Source: Xiphophorus maculatus
Taxonomy: Eukaryota; Chordata; Actinopteri; Cyprinodontiformes; Poeciliidae
Assembly (NCBI RefSeq): GCF_002775205.1
Contig: NC_036447.1
Location: 15,296,501 to 15,360,500, forward strand
DNA length: 64,000 nucleotides
Reading direction: 5' to 3'
Shown: piece after piece, positions 41,529 to 54,500 of the stretch
Layout of the letters: each line of letters opens with the position of its first letter
How positions within the stretch are numbered: the stretch's first letter is position 1
Position numbers and translations under genes: made by a program
The notes under the pieces: generated by a model
The model's database searches: none
Seen by the model: the letters and a program-made list of their open reading frames with translations, nothing else
What the model was told of the DNA's origin: nothing

Positions 41529-42160
41529 ACAACTCTTAGTTTAAAAACTCTGTTACACAGCTGTAATACCTGTCACTTAGACTTCCAAAGGCTATGGCTC
41601 CAAACATTACTCCAACAAAGAAGATGGTGGCTGTTGCTTTGTTTTTACCTCTTCTGTCACACACAAGGTCCCACTTTATGTAACAACAGTAGAAAGGCAC
41701 GATCCCTCCGGAAATTAGTCTTCTTTTAGGAAAATGTCCATTTTAATATCAAAATGTACATGAAAGAAAGAAAAGTCAGCAGGATTACCTCTGAGGTTAT
41801 TGTTGATCTGAAGGTTGTGTTGTCGTACACCCATCCATTCTGGCATGGCACAGTGGACGCATCAGTAACATCAGAAGAGTTGAGCAGCAGGTGATACTGA
41901 GGCTTTGCAAACATCCTACAGGAGCTGGGACTCCTGTCTGTCTCAACTGGGATACTCACAGTAATTCTTTCTGCCTGAGATAAATTCAGAAAGTCATCTA
42001 GCGAGCTGAGGTCACAGTGATGAGCTGGTATTGCTGCGATAAAATTATTCAGCATGAAGTGGCAAGGAAGCGTGAAGCGACCCAGGAAGTTGATAGCAAT
42101 AATCATTATCTGAAATTTTCCAAATCCATTAATATCAGCAAGAACATTCTCAAACTTCAT
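38999..42160 (-). CDS. SLC22A7-like organic anion transporter, copy 1
   Basis: Nine exons on the minus strand: 42160-41789, 41673-41570, 41403-41249, 41118-40950, 40676-40553, 40454-40345, 40237-40023, 39918-39810 and 39212-38999. They encode 523 aa. The opening [17 protein letters not shown] and the order of blocks match SLC22A7/OAT2: a large glycosylated loop (NSSDVT) between TM1 and TM2, then WDLVCDRRG, FGRR, VEWVDIEHRK, DSARW, DKIGRR and SELYPTVVR. Twelve membrane helices are expected. OAT2 carries organic anions and small cyclic compounds across the plasma membrane of liver and kidney cells. Oddities: the usual PESARW motif reads PDSARW, and the protein ends in exon 9 (ERNAV), without the extra C-terminal exon of the other two copies. 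Donor of exon 6 (TTATG|GTTTGT) was set by analogy with copies 2 and 3. Which numbered zebrafish slc22a7b gene it matches is unknown. Confidence 0.88.
41478..41524. repeat. (TA)n microsatellite
   Basis: In intron 2 of transporter copy 1. A shorter TA run lies at 41446-41458. Confidence 0.9.
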
Positions 42161-45100
42161 TGTTGCGTCTTTCTGCAGTGCGATGGGTCTTCATGCAAGA
42201 TCAGTAAAGCAAGATTAACTCCTCTATGTCCTATGCCTGTATATTGAGAAATCCACCAATCTTTTCAATTTCTGCCAATCATGTATGAACTTTGGCATTT
42301 AGTGAAACCCTGTAATCTAGTGAAACCAAGATTACAGGTGAAGGGAGTTAATATTTTACTTTACAAAGCTGCTGCCAACATTCTTTTAAGTAAGAATAAC
42401 ATGCAGTTATCTTATGACTTATTTAGAAAGAAAATTGGATCACCACTTTTGCTGTTGATTTGTTCATGAGCTTTGTAGATCAGACGAAACACATAACAGT
42501 TTTTTTTTATCCAAAACTGAAGATTCTGGGAGAAATCACTAGGAGTAGGTTCAACTTTTCTCTTCAGAATTGCACTAATGTTGCACAGATTCAACATTGC
42601 ACAATGTGTTGGAATATCTTTTTCTTACAGTTTTTGCACAATATTAACTGGATAGATTGGCACTTGTTGCTGATTTGTTGGCTCTGGCTCAGAGGGGTAC
42701 TGTGAAATCTTCAAGTTCAAAAAACAAAAAAGTTGAAAAACCTTCCCAGAAGATGGGCGCACTGAGTCTCATAAAGGGATGGAGCAGCAACAAAACTCAA
42801 GTAGGCAGTGGTGTTTAAACAAGAGCAACAAATTGTGCTAAGAATCCATATACCATTACACCATCACTCTCTACTTCTGTCAAACTCTGACCACCAACTC
42901 TTGCAGTTGGAATCAATACTCGTTGGACTATAAATGTTTTTCCTATTTGTTTTTGTCCGGTTTTGTTAACCCTGTGTTTTGAAATGACAATATTTTCAAG
43001 ATTAAACAAATCTGCTTTTTCTTTCCTGACCTTGCCATTAACTCTGACACTAATCTTCATTTGGTAAAAGTTTAGATGCTCAGAGAGTTACCCTTTGAAG
43101 GGAAGGTATTTACTTGTCCTCTGACTTACCCCTACAGTGTTGATAGAAAGCAGGTCCCCAGCTTTGAAAAACACTGCAGAGCACCTATCAAAAATGTTAT
43201 TTCACCTCATATTCATAAATGCCTCGGTATTTAGTGAACTTTTTATGTTTACATTTTTAGAGACATGCAGGTTTTTGATGGTTAAGTCAATACTTTTTCC
43301 TTTAAAGACTGATGAGAGATTGTAGTTGGAACTGTCTTCCTCCTGTTTATCTCAATGCCCAAACTGGCGTCATGTTGTTTACTGGTTATTAAGGCAGGAA
43401 GCTGAGCTGTTGCACTGCACCTCTGCCTATTTAAATCTATTTGAATATCAAAGTTTAATTTTTCAGTTTTTAAATGTCAAATTTCCCATTATTATCCATG
43501 GTGTTTACAGTTGATGTCAGGCCTTTGAAAGTGAAAATGTTTAATGTTTTATGAGTGTATGATGTTTGATGAAGAAACTTTGAGTTTGTAAGTGTACAAA
43601 TTTGTAGGAACTGTTTAAATAAGTTATTGCTTAAGTTTTAAACACCAATATGTCTTACTTGTCCTGATTAGACTTAATTTATTTTTAAAAATTGTTTTCT
43701 TTAATAGTTTTATCTCACATTTCTTTCATATTTTCTTTTATGAGAATTTGAATTTACCCTAAAATCACAACATATTTGAAAACATTATTTGAGCATGAAA
43801 TTAGGATATTAAACGCACAATACAGAATAATCAACTGTTAAATTTAGTCTTTAGTAAGATCTGCATATTGTGCCATTATAATGCACAATAATATTATTGC
43901 TGTTGCATGTTTAGTCTATTCACCTAAAAAGACATTCATATTTATGTCAGTGTAAGCTACACATAAAAAAAGACAAAGCAGCACTTTTGAGCAGTTCATT
44001 GTTTAAAAACACATTTCTTTATCTTGGTTGCAAATTCTATGTTTTCAGATTTGTACAAGATTGTGATGAGTCATGCTCATACAGCACATCACTAGATTTA
44101 CAAGGAAATGTTGAATATTACCTGGCTTTACCGATTCATGTATAACAGAGCAGTTGTTGTTACATTAATACCTGTAATTTTTTAAGCTGCATCTCCAACA
44201 ATCAACACAATCCAGTTTAAACATCACCAGGAGAGGCACTGGCTCAGGGCTCCACTTTCCCGTGTTGCAGGCAGCGTTTGATGCAGCGCCATCATCATAT
44301 TACAGAGTCATATTAAAGCATGGGACATTTGCTTAGTGCGTCAGCATCAAAACGTCTACAGCAGCAAAATATGGCTCATCTGAAAAACGGCTGCATGTGT
44401 CAAGTCCTGGGTGATTTGATTTTGTCTGGACAGGGCTATATGCATGTGACACAGTGATGACAAAATCTTTACAGGTGGCCTGGACACTTGTACTTGCATT
44501 ACTTCGGCAGTCTGAACACACAGTGAAAGAATCCACCGTCTAAAGAGATCATCTCCACCTATCAGTGTTACCTGGATGGCTGTAGGCTAAAAAAATGCAG
44601 GTGGTGTTGACAAAATCAGTGGTCCTCTCATCTATCTAAAACAGCTATACAGCCATTAAGTAAAGACTGCTTCCTATCCTCTTTTAAAATGCTTACTCAT
44701 TGAAATTCTCCCTAGTATAAAAAAGAGATTTTCTCATTATTTGGAATTGTAACATCAGTGGATCAGGTTGCTGTGAATTTCTCTGTGACATGTAGGTAAT
44801 TTATCTATTGATGATAAAATTACTAATTCAGAGGACATAATCACTTTGTATGATGGGGTAGTTGCTTGATCAAGTCCTGTCTGTTAAACTACACAGGTAA
44901 GCCTGAAATTCGTAGCTGAAATAACTGCACAAAAATGTGACTCTGATAAACGTCTGCCTTTATATTAAAACGTTTATGTAATTAATCTGATGACAGCCCA
45001 CTGCGTGACATGGATACATATTTATTTTCATGTAAAGCAGTAGTTGACAGCCGATCACTGAGGATGGATTGTAATGCAAGAAATTGTTGTTGGAACAGTC

Positions 45101-45269
45101 TGATCAGATTTGAACAAACCCCTATAAACAAAAGGCTGACATGCATGGACACATTCCTGATAGGACTAATTATTTTCCCATAAGGAGGCTGCAGCAGTCT
45201 CAATGTTGTCAGTGAATAAGTTTAAGAGGATATAGTCACAATACTAATGTACACCACTTAATGTGTAAT
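42161..45269. other. Spacer between transporter copies 1 and 2
   Basis: 3.1 kb with the promoter of copy 1 at its left end (minus strand) and the 3' flank of copy 2 at its right end. I found no exon-like remnant of a fourth transporter by eye and no nameable repeat. A GTTAATCT word on the minus strand near 42209-42216 could be an HNF1 half-site. Confidence 0.4.
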
Positions 45270-45275
45270 TTTATT
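45270..45275 (-). terminator. Possible polyadenylation signal of copy 2
   Basis: Minus-strand AATAAA about 225 nt past the stop codon of copy 2. Confidence 0.4.
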
Positions 45276-45500
45276 TTAAAGTTATAGATTCTTCAAGGAT
45301 ATACATGACAATTACTTAGTTTTAGCATCGGACTGAGACATACTTAACTGTCTCTAATCAGTGTCAGACACAAATAAGTTCTGCTCAAGAATCAAATCAT
45401 TTCATCAAACAACAGAGTAGTGTTAGCACAGCAGATTAACATTGTAGACAATTCTTCTCCAGTGGAAATTGACCATTTTGTTTTTCATGCCCAAAAGCAG

Positions 45501-48500
45501 TCACGGAGCTGCTTTCTCATCAGATGTCGGAATTGATCGTCTTCTGCAAAGCAAAATATGTTCTCATAAAGCTTTCGTTTTTAGGTTTTGCTAAAAACAG
45601 ACAATTTTATTGTATTTTACCTTGTCTGTTCAATGTCTTCGATGGTCTCCGGGAGACGGACGTTTAGTGTCTCAGGAAGAAAAGAAGCTGACACAGATGC
45701 AACGCAAGCCACCAAGGTAAAAATTATATTTGGTAGATAAGACCAGATGTCCTCAAGAATCATCACCAGGGGTGATAGAGACACACCAATGCGAGCAGTG
45801 AAAGAGCTGAAACCAAGTCCGTTTTGCCTGTACAACCCAACAGAGAATAATTTTAAGTCCTTATTTTAAGATGTTTTTCTTGTTATTATTGTTTTTATGA
45901 GAATAACACACTTGCAAATCTGTTTTCCTGGATGCTAAAATGTGTTTGACTACACAAAAAGAGGTGAAATGTTTTCAGACCTCAAGACAGTTGGATAAAG
46001 CTCTGTTGTGTATAGGAACACAGTTGTAAAAGCTGCTTCTGCAAACATCTTGCCTGAAGCTCCAAAAACTGTCCTTGCTGCCCACAAATCTGAAAGAAAA
46101 AAAATTACTTTTATTAGGTGTTTCAACTTTGACAATTTGTGATTTCATGGTTTTAGGACTTGTTGCTTCAAGTCATTGACAATTCAAATGTTTGTCATAT
46201 GTAAATGCTACTGCAAGCTTACTTGTTGTAAGAAACACGCACTTAGATTTTTGATTTACCCTGAGGGATGAAAATGTTGCAGAACAAACACAGCCCTGTG
46301 AGAGCAAGTGTTCCGGCTTGAGTCAATCTTCGGCCTAATTTGTTCAAAAAGAAAACGATGAAGATTTTCGCTGGGATTTCAGTGATGCCATAGATGAATT
46401 GCGTGAGATAGATGTCCACTCCAAACCCAGGAACATTTAAGCTGATTCCATAATAGACGCAGGCCACTCCAAACCTACAGGTTAAAAAAACACAGCAAGA
46501 GATTTGTTTAGTGAAAAAAAAAAACTGTCATATGAATGCTGGTTTCTGATTGGCTAGTTTGTCATTTGTTGTATTTCTGCAGCTGAAACTGCTTCCTGTG
46601 CAACAATAAAATAGAGTCCAAGCTCTATTTGTGTATAGGTATTTAGTTTAAACCCAAGTCAAATTAGGAATCCATATCAAGACCACAAAACTGATTTTGA
46701 CAGATGAAACTAAGGGTGATTAGACTGGAGCTATTTTGAAAGAAGAACAGAGAAATACTCTACAGCCTCAAGATGTATAAAGCAAATAGAAACATTATCC
46801 AAAAGTCATGCAGTTGTTTTTGCAGCCAAAGATGGTACTACATAAGACTGTTCTTAGGGGGCTGAATACTAGAGTAGAACGCTTTGTTTTTTTTATTATT
46901 ATTTTAAACATATTGGAATATATTTTTACTTATACTTTTATTCATATTTATGGGTTAGTTTGTGCAGGTTTACTAAATCATAATTAAATTCTATTTTGCT
47001 GGACCCTGTAATATCACAGTTTGAAAAGTAATAAAAAATATTTATATACCAAACAATGCCAGTTAGTAGAGCAAGTCGTCTCATTCTGGGAGTCTTCACA
47101 AGATCCATATAGGAGTATTTTCTGTTTTCATCCTCAACAAGTATTACTTTGGAGAGAATCTGGACAATTAAAAGAGAAATTTAAACAAAAAGCTATATAC
47201 ATAAAGAGAATGTGGAAATTGTTGTACCTCAGGCTTTAGGTCAGCCATGAACTCCTCTCTGCGGTTGGATTTTGCACACTTAGTCAGGTAAAAATGAGCA
47301 CTATTCACTTTTCCATTACTTATCAACCATCTGGCAGACTCTGGGAGCCACCTGCACAAGAAGAAAGGTTGGCAGCATGACACAAACATAAAAGATTTTC
47401 TAAAGACTTTCTAAAAGATTTCTAATGTTCAAAATCGTATTTGCTTCTGCAATCAGGTCTGAATGCTTACTTTATTTTTACTGTTTAAATCTAACCAGTT
47501 TCTGCTTACCACCAAGTGATCATAGCCAGCAGCAGTGGGCTGGTCACAGTGGCAGTCAGGTATCTCCAGTCGTTCACAAAGTAGGCCACACCGGGCAACA
47601 GAATCGTTGAAAAACTCCAGTCCAAACTCATTAAGACTCCCACCGAGGTACGATGCTTGATTCCGACCCATTCTACACCTGTCAGAAAACAACATTAAAG
47701 GTATTAAAAGAGAATAGAACATAAAATCAATAGAATAAAGATTCATTCAAGCTTAATATTTTATTGACTGTGAATTAGTATCTTATTTCACAGTCAAGAT
47801 TTTATGTATAAATAAAAATCTTTTTGTTGTAAATGTTCAAATTTAGCTTAGAGCACCATAAACCAAGACAATAATGGAAAAATATTTTATCAGCTTTACA
47901 GCATATTAGTAAAAGTTTTGGGTCACCTATCTTTATTCACATAACATCATAACATAACAACATTAGTAAAAGTTTTGGGTCACCTATCTTTATTCACATA
48001 ACATCTAATGGCATTCTATTTTAAGTACAAAAACCTTAGTATGGAATTGGCCCACTATTTGCAGCTAGAGTAGCAAAGTTTAGGAATGTGTTTGTGCAGA
48101 GTGTTTATTCGTTTTCCAAAAGAGCATTTGTGAGATCAGACGCTGATGTTGGACGACAAGGCCTGGCAGAAAGTCTACTTTCTAATTCATCCCAGGGCTG
48201 TTCTGTTGGGTTGAGGTCAGGACTTCATGTTGGTCAGTCAAGTTTTTTCACGCATTCAGCATTTTATAGAGCTAGCTTTTTGCACTCAAAAAGTTTGAAA
48301 TAAAGAGCTGTCCCCAAACTTTGGAAACCATGGTCTTGAACTGGAAAAATGTAGAATGTCCTCTTCAGGTTTGGTACAAAGTCCTAAACCAGCTGGATGA
48401 GTTTGAGTATCTTTAGGTCTTGTTGACAAATTAGGAAAAAATGGGGCAGGAGATCGATAGTCTGACATCTGCAGTATTGTAAAGAGAAAGTGAAGCCAAA

Positions 48501-49884
48501 AGGCAAAGCTCTCTGTTTTCCGGTCAATCTACATTCCTATCTTCAACTGTGGTCATGAGTTTTGGGATGTGAGCAAAAGAACAAGATTGCAAGTGGTCAT
48601 CAGTACAAACCTCTTATACAGAACCAGCATTTTTGATGTGTTGACAGACAACTTACATAGAACAATGGAGACTATACTGACTCCAGAAATCCCAAATCCG
48701 GTGAAAAATCTCATGGCAGCAAACATGGCAAAATTATAAGAGAAAGCACTTGCAAAACCAAAGATGGTGGTTATTATGTAGGACACCAGAAGTGTTCTTT
48801 TCCGTCCAAACCTGTGAAAATGAATATAATTATTGAATAAATAAGACTATTTAAAATGCAAAAAAATAGACTGCAATCTATTATAAATGATTACAGTCAC
48901 ACCTTATTGCATATAAATGTATACAGAGCAAAACTGAGATCCAGAGGACAAACAACCACGCATGCACATTCTCACTCCTAAAGGCAATTTAAAGAGACTA
49001 ATTAACTCAACGGCCTTATTATCTTAATGCAGGACACCAGCAAAGGGCCCAAAAGGAACCTACACATGCATAGGCAGAACATACGATAAAAAAAACATTA
49101 TTTTTTAATTATTTCTGTTTATGCAAGTGTTTGTGAGTGATCAAACGAAGACATTTGGTACTATATGCCAGCACTGATGTTTATATAAATAAACATAAGC
49201 TCTTCTACTTTAGCAATATCATTTAGTGCTTCTAATTTTTCGTTCAGGAAAATTTTGAATTTTCCTGAAAGTTTTAAATACATAAAATATAAACCAACTG
49301 ATTGGAAACATATGAGGAATATCCACACCTGTCACTAAGATAGCCAAAAGCTGCTGCTCCAACCATAACCCCCATGAAGAAGATGGTGGCTGTAGCTCTG
49401 TTCACACTTCTCTTATCACAAACCAGGTCCCACTAAAATGAAACACAGATAACAGGGATAAGGGATAAATGTAATAACGGAAAAATGTACAGGCAAAACT
49501 TACCTCAGTGGCGAGAGTCGATTTAAAGATGCTGTTGTCATAAACCCAACCGTTCTGGCATGGAATCGTAGGTAGATCTGTGGTGTTGGTAGAGTTATAC
49601 AGCAGGTGGTACTGAGGCTCTGCAAACATCTGACAGAAGCTCGGGCTCCCATCACTCTGTAAAGGAATGCTAGCAACAAGCTTGTCTTCAAGAGATAAAC
49701 TCCTGAATCTTTCTCCATCGTCTAACGAACTGATGTTGCAGTGGTGAGAAGGAATCACCGTGATGAAGTTATTAAGCAGGAAGTGAAATGGCAAAGTCAC
49801 ACGAGGAATGACCAGCAAGAGAAGTGTCCTTATCTGAAATCTGCCAAAGCCATTAACCTCTGCAAGCACATTCTCAAACTTCAT
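45501..49884 (-). CDS. SLC22A7-like organic anion transporter, copy 2
   Basis: Ten exons on the minus strand: 49884-49504, 49432-49329, 48811-48657, 47678-47510, 47351-47228, 47159-47050, 46474-46260, 46089-45981, 45827-45621 and 45543-45501. They encode 538 aa. Exons 2-8 have exactly the lengths of copies 1 and 3 (104, 155, 169, 124, 110, 215 and 109 nt). [17 protein letters not shown] starts the protein. An upstream in-frame ATG at 49956 exists but the family start is the MKFE methionine. [14 protein letters not shown] and TELYPTVLR are intact. The tail [11 protein letters not shown] continues through a 43-nt last exon ([13 protein letters not shown]). If that splice were skipped, translation would stop one codon after the exon-9 border. 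Introns contain several old repeats. Confidence 0.88.
46620..47030 (+). mobile_element. Very degenerate repeat in intron 6 of copy 2
   Basis: Weak resemblance to the repeat family of 13745-14420, with a TAGGGGGCTGAATACTAG word near 46856. The assignment is tentative. Confidence 0.3.
47905..48005. repeat. 44-bp direct duplication, 57-bp period
   Basis: Bases 47905-47948 (ATTAGTAAAAGTTTTGGG ... ATAACATC) recur exactly at 47962-48005, separated by 13 bp. Confidence 0.9.
47920..48480 (+). mobile_element. Degenerate fish DNA-transposon-like repeat in intron 3 of copy 2
   Basis: The words TGTTGGACGACAAGGCCTGG, TAATTCATCCCAGGGCTGTT and GGGTTGAGGTCAGGACTTCATG followed by GTCAGTCAAGTT match a very common teleost non-autonomous repeat. 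It is internally shortened and diverged, so old. Confidence 0.6.
48900..49085 (+). mobile_element. Fragment of a fish interspersed repeat in intron 2 of copy 2
   Basis: The pattern ACGCATGCACATTCTCACTC, GGCAATTTAAAGAGACTAAT, then CACATGCATAGGCAGAACAT resembles a frequent teleost repeat with a fixed order of these words. It is diverged. The family is not assigned. Confidence 0.45.
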
Positions 49885-51470
49885 CTTGCTGACAGATGAT
49901 GTAGTGCTGGAGAGTGCAGGAAAGCACCACACAAGATGCAGGGAACTCAAAAACACATCTTTTTTTCTCTGTTACAGAACTCTGGTTAATGGACATACAG
50001 CTCTGCTCACTAAACCTCATTATGTAACTTGTTTTTCAATAAATAACTTTTTCTGTCAGACAGTGCTTGTAGTGTTCCTTGGTTTGATTAACCCACACCT
50101 GTAAGCAAAACCATCAGCTTCATTGCCGTTCATTGTTGTACTTGAGTAAATGATCTAGGACCACTGTTCTGTGAAACCAAAGGACTTGACTGTTAGTGTC
50201 TCTGGATCCTTCAGGTGTTAGTTATAGAAATATCAGGGGCAGAAGATATCAACTATAATTTTGCAGAAACAATGTTTAGAATCACTATCATGAAGATTTG
50301 ATAGTATCATGTAATGTGGTGTAGTTTATGTTAAAAGGAAATTGACACTGAAGTCTTGGAAAAAATAAGTAAATTATTATTTTTTTAAAGTTTATGTTCT
50401 GTTGCCATACTGTGGCAAACAAAGCAGAACAATATGTACCAATGTTTACATTTGCTTTAGAATTTGCAGTTGTCTAGGAATTAACGTAAAGATGTCAGAT
50501 GAGTAAATCTACTACTTTCAAACATGCACTGAGTTACTTAGAGTTTCCTCATGGATTGTGTAGAAAAGCAGTGAGAAAATAATCCTTGGGTTGCAGGCGT
50601 TGCAATTCATTATTATCACTAACAAGACAATAATGGGTCTGTTATTGAAATCTAATCTATATGCACTGATGTGATTGAATGTTTCACATTTTAAAGCCTT
50701 AAACTGTCATTCACACTTGTCATTTTTAAAGTTAAGTAATTTTTCAAATGTTATTTTTAAAGTTAAAATTAAAAGTCACATATGCAAATGATTTTTAATA
50801 AGCTGACAACAGAATTTGTGGATTTATTAATTGCCACACATTCATTGTCATTTGAACATCATCACAGTTAAAAGTTACCACACCATGGGCATAATTAAAA
50901 CAGGACACTAAATAAGGTGTCCTGATTTACACATATTTATTTATATTATTGAGCAGGTAAAAATAAACCAATAAGAAAACACATTTTGAGATTAAGCATT
51001 TATTGGTGTAGAAAAATAAATGTTATTTATATACTTTTCAATACACACTGACTTCACAGAGCAAGCAGAAGAGACCAATACAGTTAAAATTATTAAATTA
51101 AAGCACAAAACATCACAAAGAGACAAAATGACATTACAATAATTGTTTTATTATAAAATGATTTTACACTGGGACTTGAAGATAATTCATGGAATAGTAT
51201 TACAGATGACTTGTGGAGGAGAGTAAGCACTAGATGTCCGACATCTGAAAGGTTTAGCTTGCGTTGACATTTGGAGCTGGAAACATATGAAGGCTTTGAT
51301 GTGAATAAACTTATGTGTCAGAGGAACAATATTTAGACCAGTTTAGTGGTGTGCAAGTGATGCCTGTAGAAGTTAATCGCCCCAGTAGAATTTAATGGAA
51401 TATGGTGTCAAAGTCCAAAGTCAGATTCCAGGAAGATGAGAATAGTAAATAGTCAAGAATAATGTTTTCT
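49885..51470. other. Spacer between transporter copies 2 and 3
   Basis: AT-rich sequence holding the promoter of copy 2 (left) and the 3' flank of copy 3 (right). No exon or nameable repeat was seen. Confidence 0.45.
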
Positions 51471-51476
51471 TTTATT
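51471..51476 (-). terminator. Likely polyadenylation signal of copy 3
   Basis: Minus-strand AATAAA 64 nt past the stop codon in the tenth exon. Confidence 0.5.
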
Positions 51477-51539
51477 GATTTCTTGTTTCAAAATTAGTTT
51501 TGTTATTAAAAATATTCTGTTACTGGTCAATTCTCCTTT

Positions 51540-54500
51540 TTACTGAATTACCATCTTCCGTGTTGACTTGTTCCTGCAATACAAATAAAACTCACTTATT
51601 TCTTCATACATAGATCCTTCAAATAAAAGAGAAAAAGAGCAAAAGTATCCAAAGGCATTAAAAAATGTGTTGTGTTTATGAAATGCTCTATTTTGCTATT
51701 TTGCTAGTACCTTTGTACTGGGAGGCTTTGTAAATAACTAAACCTTTACCATATATTTGATATTGGATTACACATAATGTTCTCTTGAAACTTCTCTTTC
51801 TTTTTTACCTGGGTTTCTCAATGTCTTCAATGAACTCTGGCAGCTGGGTGTTTAACGTTTCAGACAGGAGTGAAGCAACCAAACCAGAGCTAACTGCCAC
51901 AGCACAGTAAGTGGCGGCGGGGAGGAACTGCCACACGTCTTCCAACAGCATAATGAGCGGGGAGATGGAAACGCCCAGCCGTGCCACAAACGAGGTGTAG
52001 CCTAGACCATTCTGCCTGAAAAAGGACAAAAAGGTTATTGGGAACTTTCCGATCTCAACAAAATCAAACATCCTTAATAAACATAACTATATATGTCCGA
52101 CTGACCGGACTACTGTAGGATAAAGTTCAATTGTGTAAAGGAATATTATAGTGAATGAAGCCTCTGACATGGATTTTCCCAGGACGGCCACAATGGTCCG
52201 AATAATCCACTTATCTGGGGAGAAGTCCACAATGATTAGATGTGCTTAGGAATATATTTCTAACCAAATGTGACCTTTTTAAATAAAAAAAATGTACCTT
52301 TCGAAACAAAAATATTGATGAGTAGACAGAATCCCACAGACAGCAGAGCTGCCATCTGACTACGCTTTCGACCAATTTTCTCCAAGGAGAAATAGACGCC
52401 AATCTTCATCGGCATTTCCATTGAAGCGAAGATGAATTGTGTGAGAAACAGATTTAGTCCAAACCCTGCAATGTTTAGACTTATTCCATAATAAGTAAAT
52501 GCCACTCCATACCTAGAACACACACAAAAAATAACTTTAAGCACTTTTTTTTCCTATTCTCACTTCTTTCTTTATAAGTGGAATTCAAAGCTAAGGCAAC
52601 CAGAAACTTTATGAATAAATAGTTAAACCCAAATTTGTCTCCTTTGTTTTCTCTGAGTTTTCTGAAACTTATCAAAAAATACATTAATATCAAGCTAGCT
52701 GATCTGAAACGTAACATTAATATTTTGGAGTTATCTTCTACAGAGACTAATTATATTGTAGCCTGACAACATTTTGCAATATACCAGCAGTGCTGTTACA
52801 CCCGTTACTGGCTGTTAGCAACTGGCAAACCTGTAGTTAGCAACACAGTTGATGTGGTTTGGATTGATCAGCCTATTCTTAGAGTGTCTGCTGACACGCT
52901 ATTATGAAAATTATACTGATATGACATGACTCAGTATTTTCACATCAAATGCTTTATTTTACTAAATGTCAGTGTTAAATTATCCAATAAAATATTTATT
53001 TACTTTACGTGTTTTAACACTTTCCAGAAAGACCAATAATTGTGAAAACGCTGCACCTTAAAAGGGGTAAAGTGTTTCCCTTCATATTTTCTTCTTCTGC
53101 GGCACCATGTTAACAATTGCCACACAAGTATACAAAGTTGCCACTTTAAAAAGTACTGATCCGCTCACTTTAAAATAATACATACCATACAATCCCTGAG
53201 CATATCGCAAGTTTTCTTATATTTGGGGTCCTGAACAGATCAACAACAGTGTACTTCTTATCTCCAGTATCAACTTCTGCAGATTCCAGTAATGTCTTTG
53301 ACAAAAACAGAAAAATAGAGCGAAATCAGAGAACTCAAATGAAGACGTTTTAAAATTATCTAAGACTCTCAGTACAGGAAATTATTTGTTTCGCTTTGTC
53401 ATTTTTCTTTCATTGCACTGTTACGCATTATGTGGCTGCAAAATAACAGACTTCAAGGGATCTGAATACTGCGGCAAGGCACAATACCTTTGGTGTGATG
53501 GTATCAATACACTTGGACCTGTTGTTTGTCTCAGCGCATTTTGCAATGTAATGATGCGCAGCTTCTGCATTTTTCTTTGCCAAAAGCCACCTAGCAGACT
53601 CTGGGAGCCAACTGCAATGACAGATTAAAGACTTCATTATTTGATCAACAGAATTAGCTTCTTTCAGTAATAAGATTTAACGTCATTACCGCCAAGCGAA
53701 GATGGATAAAATCAGTGGCGAAGTAACAACCACAAGGAGCATCCTCCAGTCCCTCACAAAGAAAGCAATCCCTGTCAAAAGCAAGTTCCCAAGGGTCCAG
53801 TCCAGACTTATGATTACACTTGAGAAAGTCCTGCGCTCAATGCTGCACCATTCAACATCTGCGGTAACAATGGCATGGATGAAAAGTTAGATCAGAAAAT
53901 GAAAATGCACGTAACATAAACGACGGAGAAGAAGTACAGTAGAAATGTCTCTCTTACTTAAAGCAATGGAGATAATGCTTATCCCTGCAAGGGACATTCC
54001 TGTGAAGAATCTCATAATGGTGAACATTACATATGATGTGGAGAATGCGCTCAGTACAGCAAACGTCAAGGAGGATAAATAAGACACCAGCAGCAGTCGC
54101 CGTCGCCCAAACCTGGTCATCACGGACATCAGCATGGAATTACAAGATGTTCAGAAGGTAAAAAAATGTACTGACTTAAAACCCCTCAGTGTTGCCTTAC
54201 TTTACAAAAAACATTTCTAACTGAACTAAAGCTCCCATAATTCTCCCATTCAACTTAACTTCTTTACTTACTACTTACCAGTGTTATCTTGTAGAATTAC
54301 ATACATCTTAGTGAATATACTTCAGCAAATATGAAGCTTTTATTTTAACTTTTTACACAGACACATTGACTCATCAGGACTATACAGTATTTTTATTTAA
54401 ATCCTTACCTGTCACTTAGAAACCCAAAGAGCGGGGCGCCAATCATGACACCGATAAAGAAAATTGTAGCTGTTACTTTGTTCATCCCTTTTCTGCTGCA

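Noticed and set aside
42161-45500. Remnant of a fourth transporter copy in the long spacer
   Set aside because: I found none of the conserved exon words (WDLVC, ESARW, ELYPT) in either orientation.
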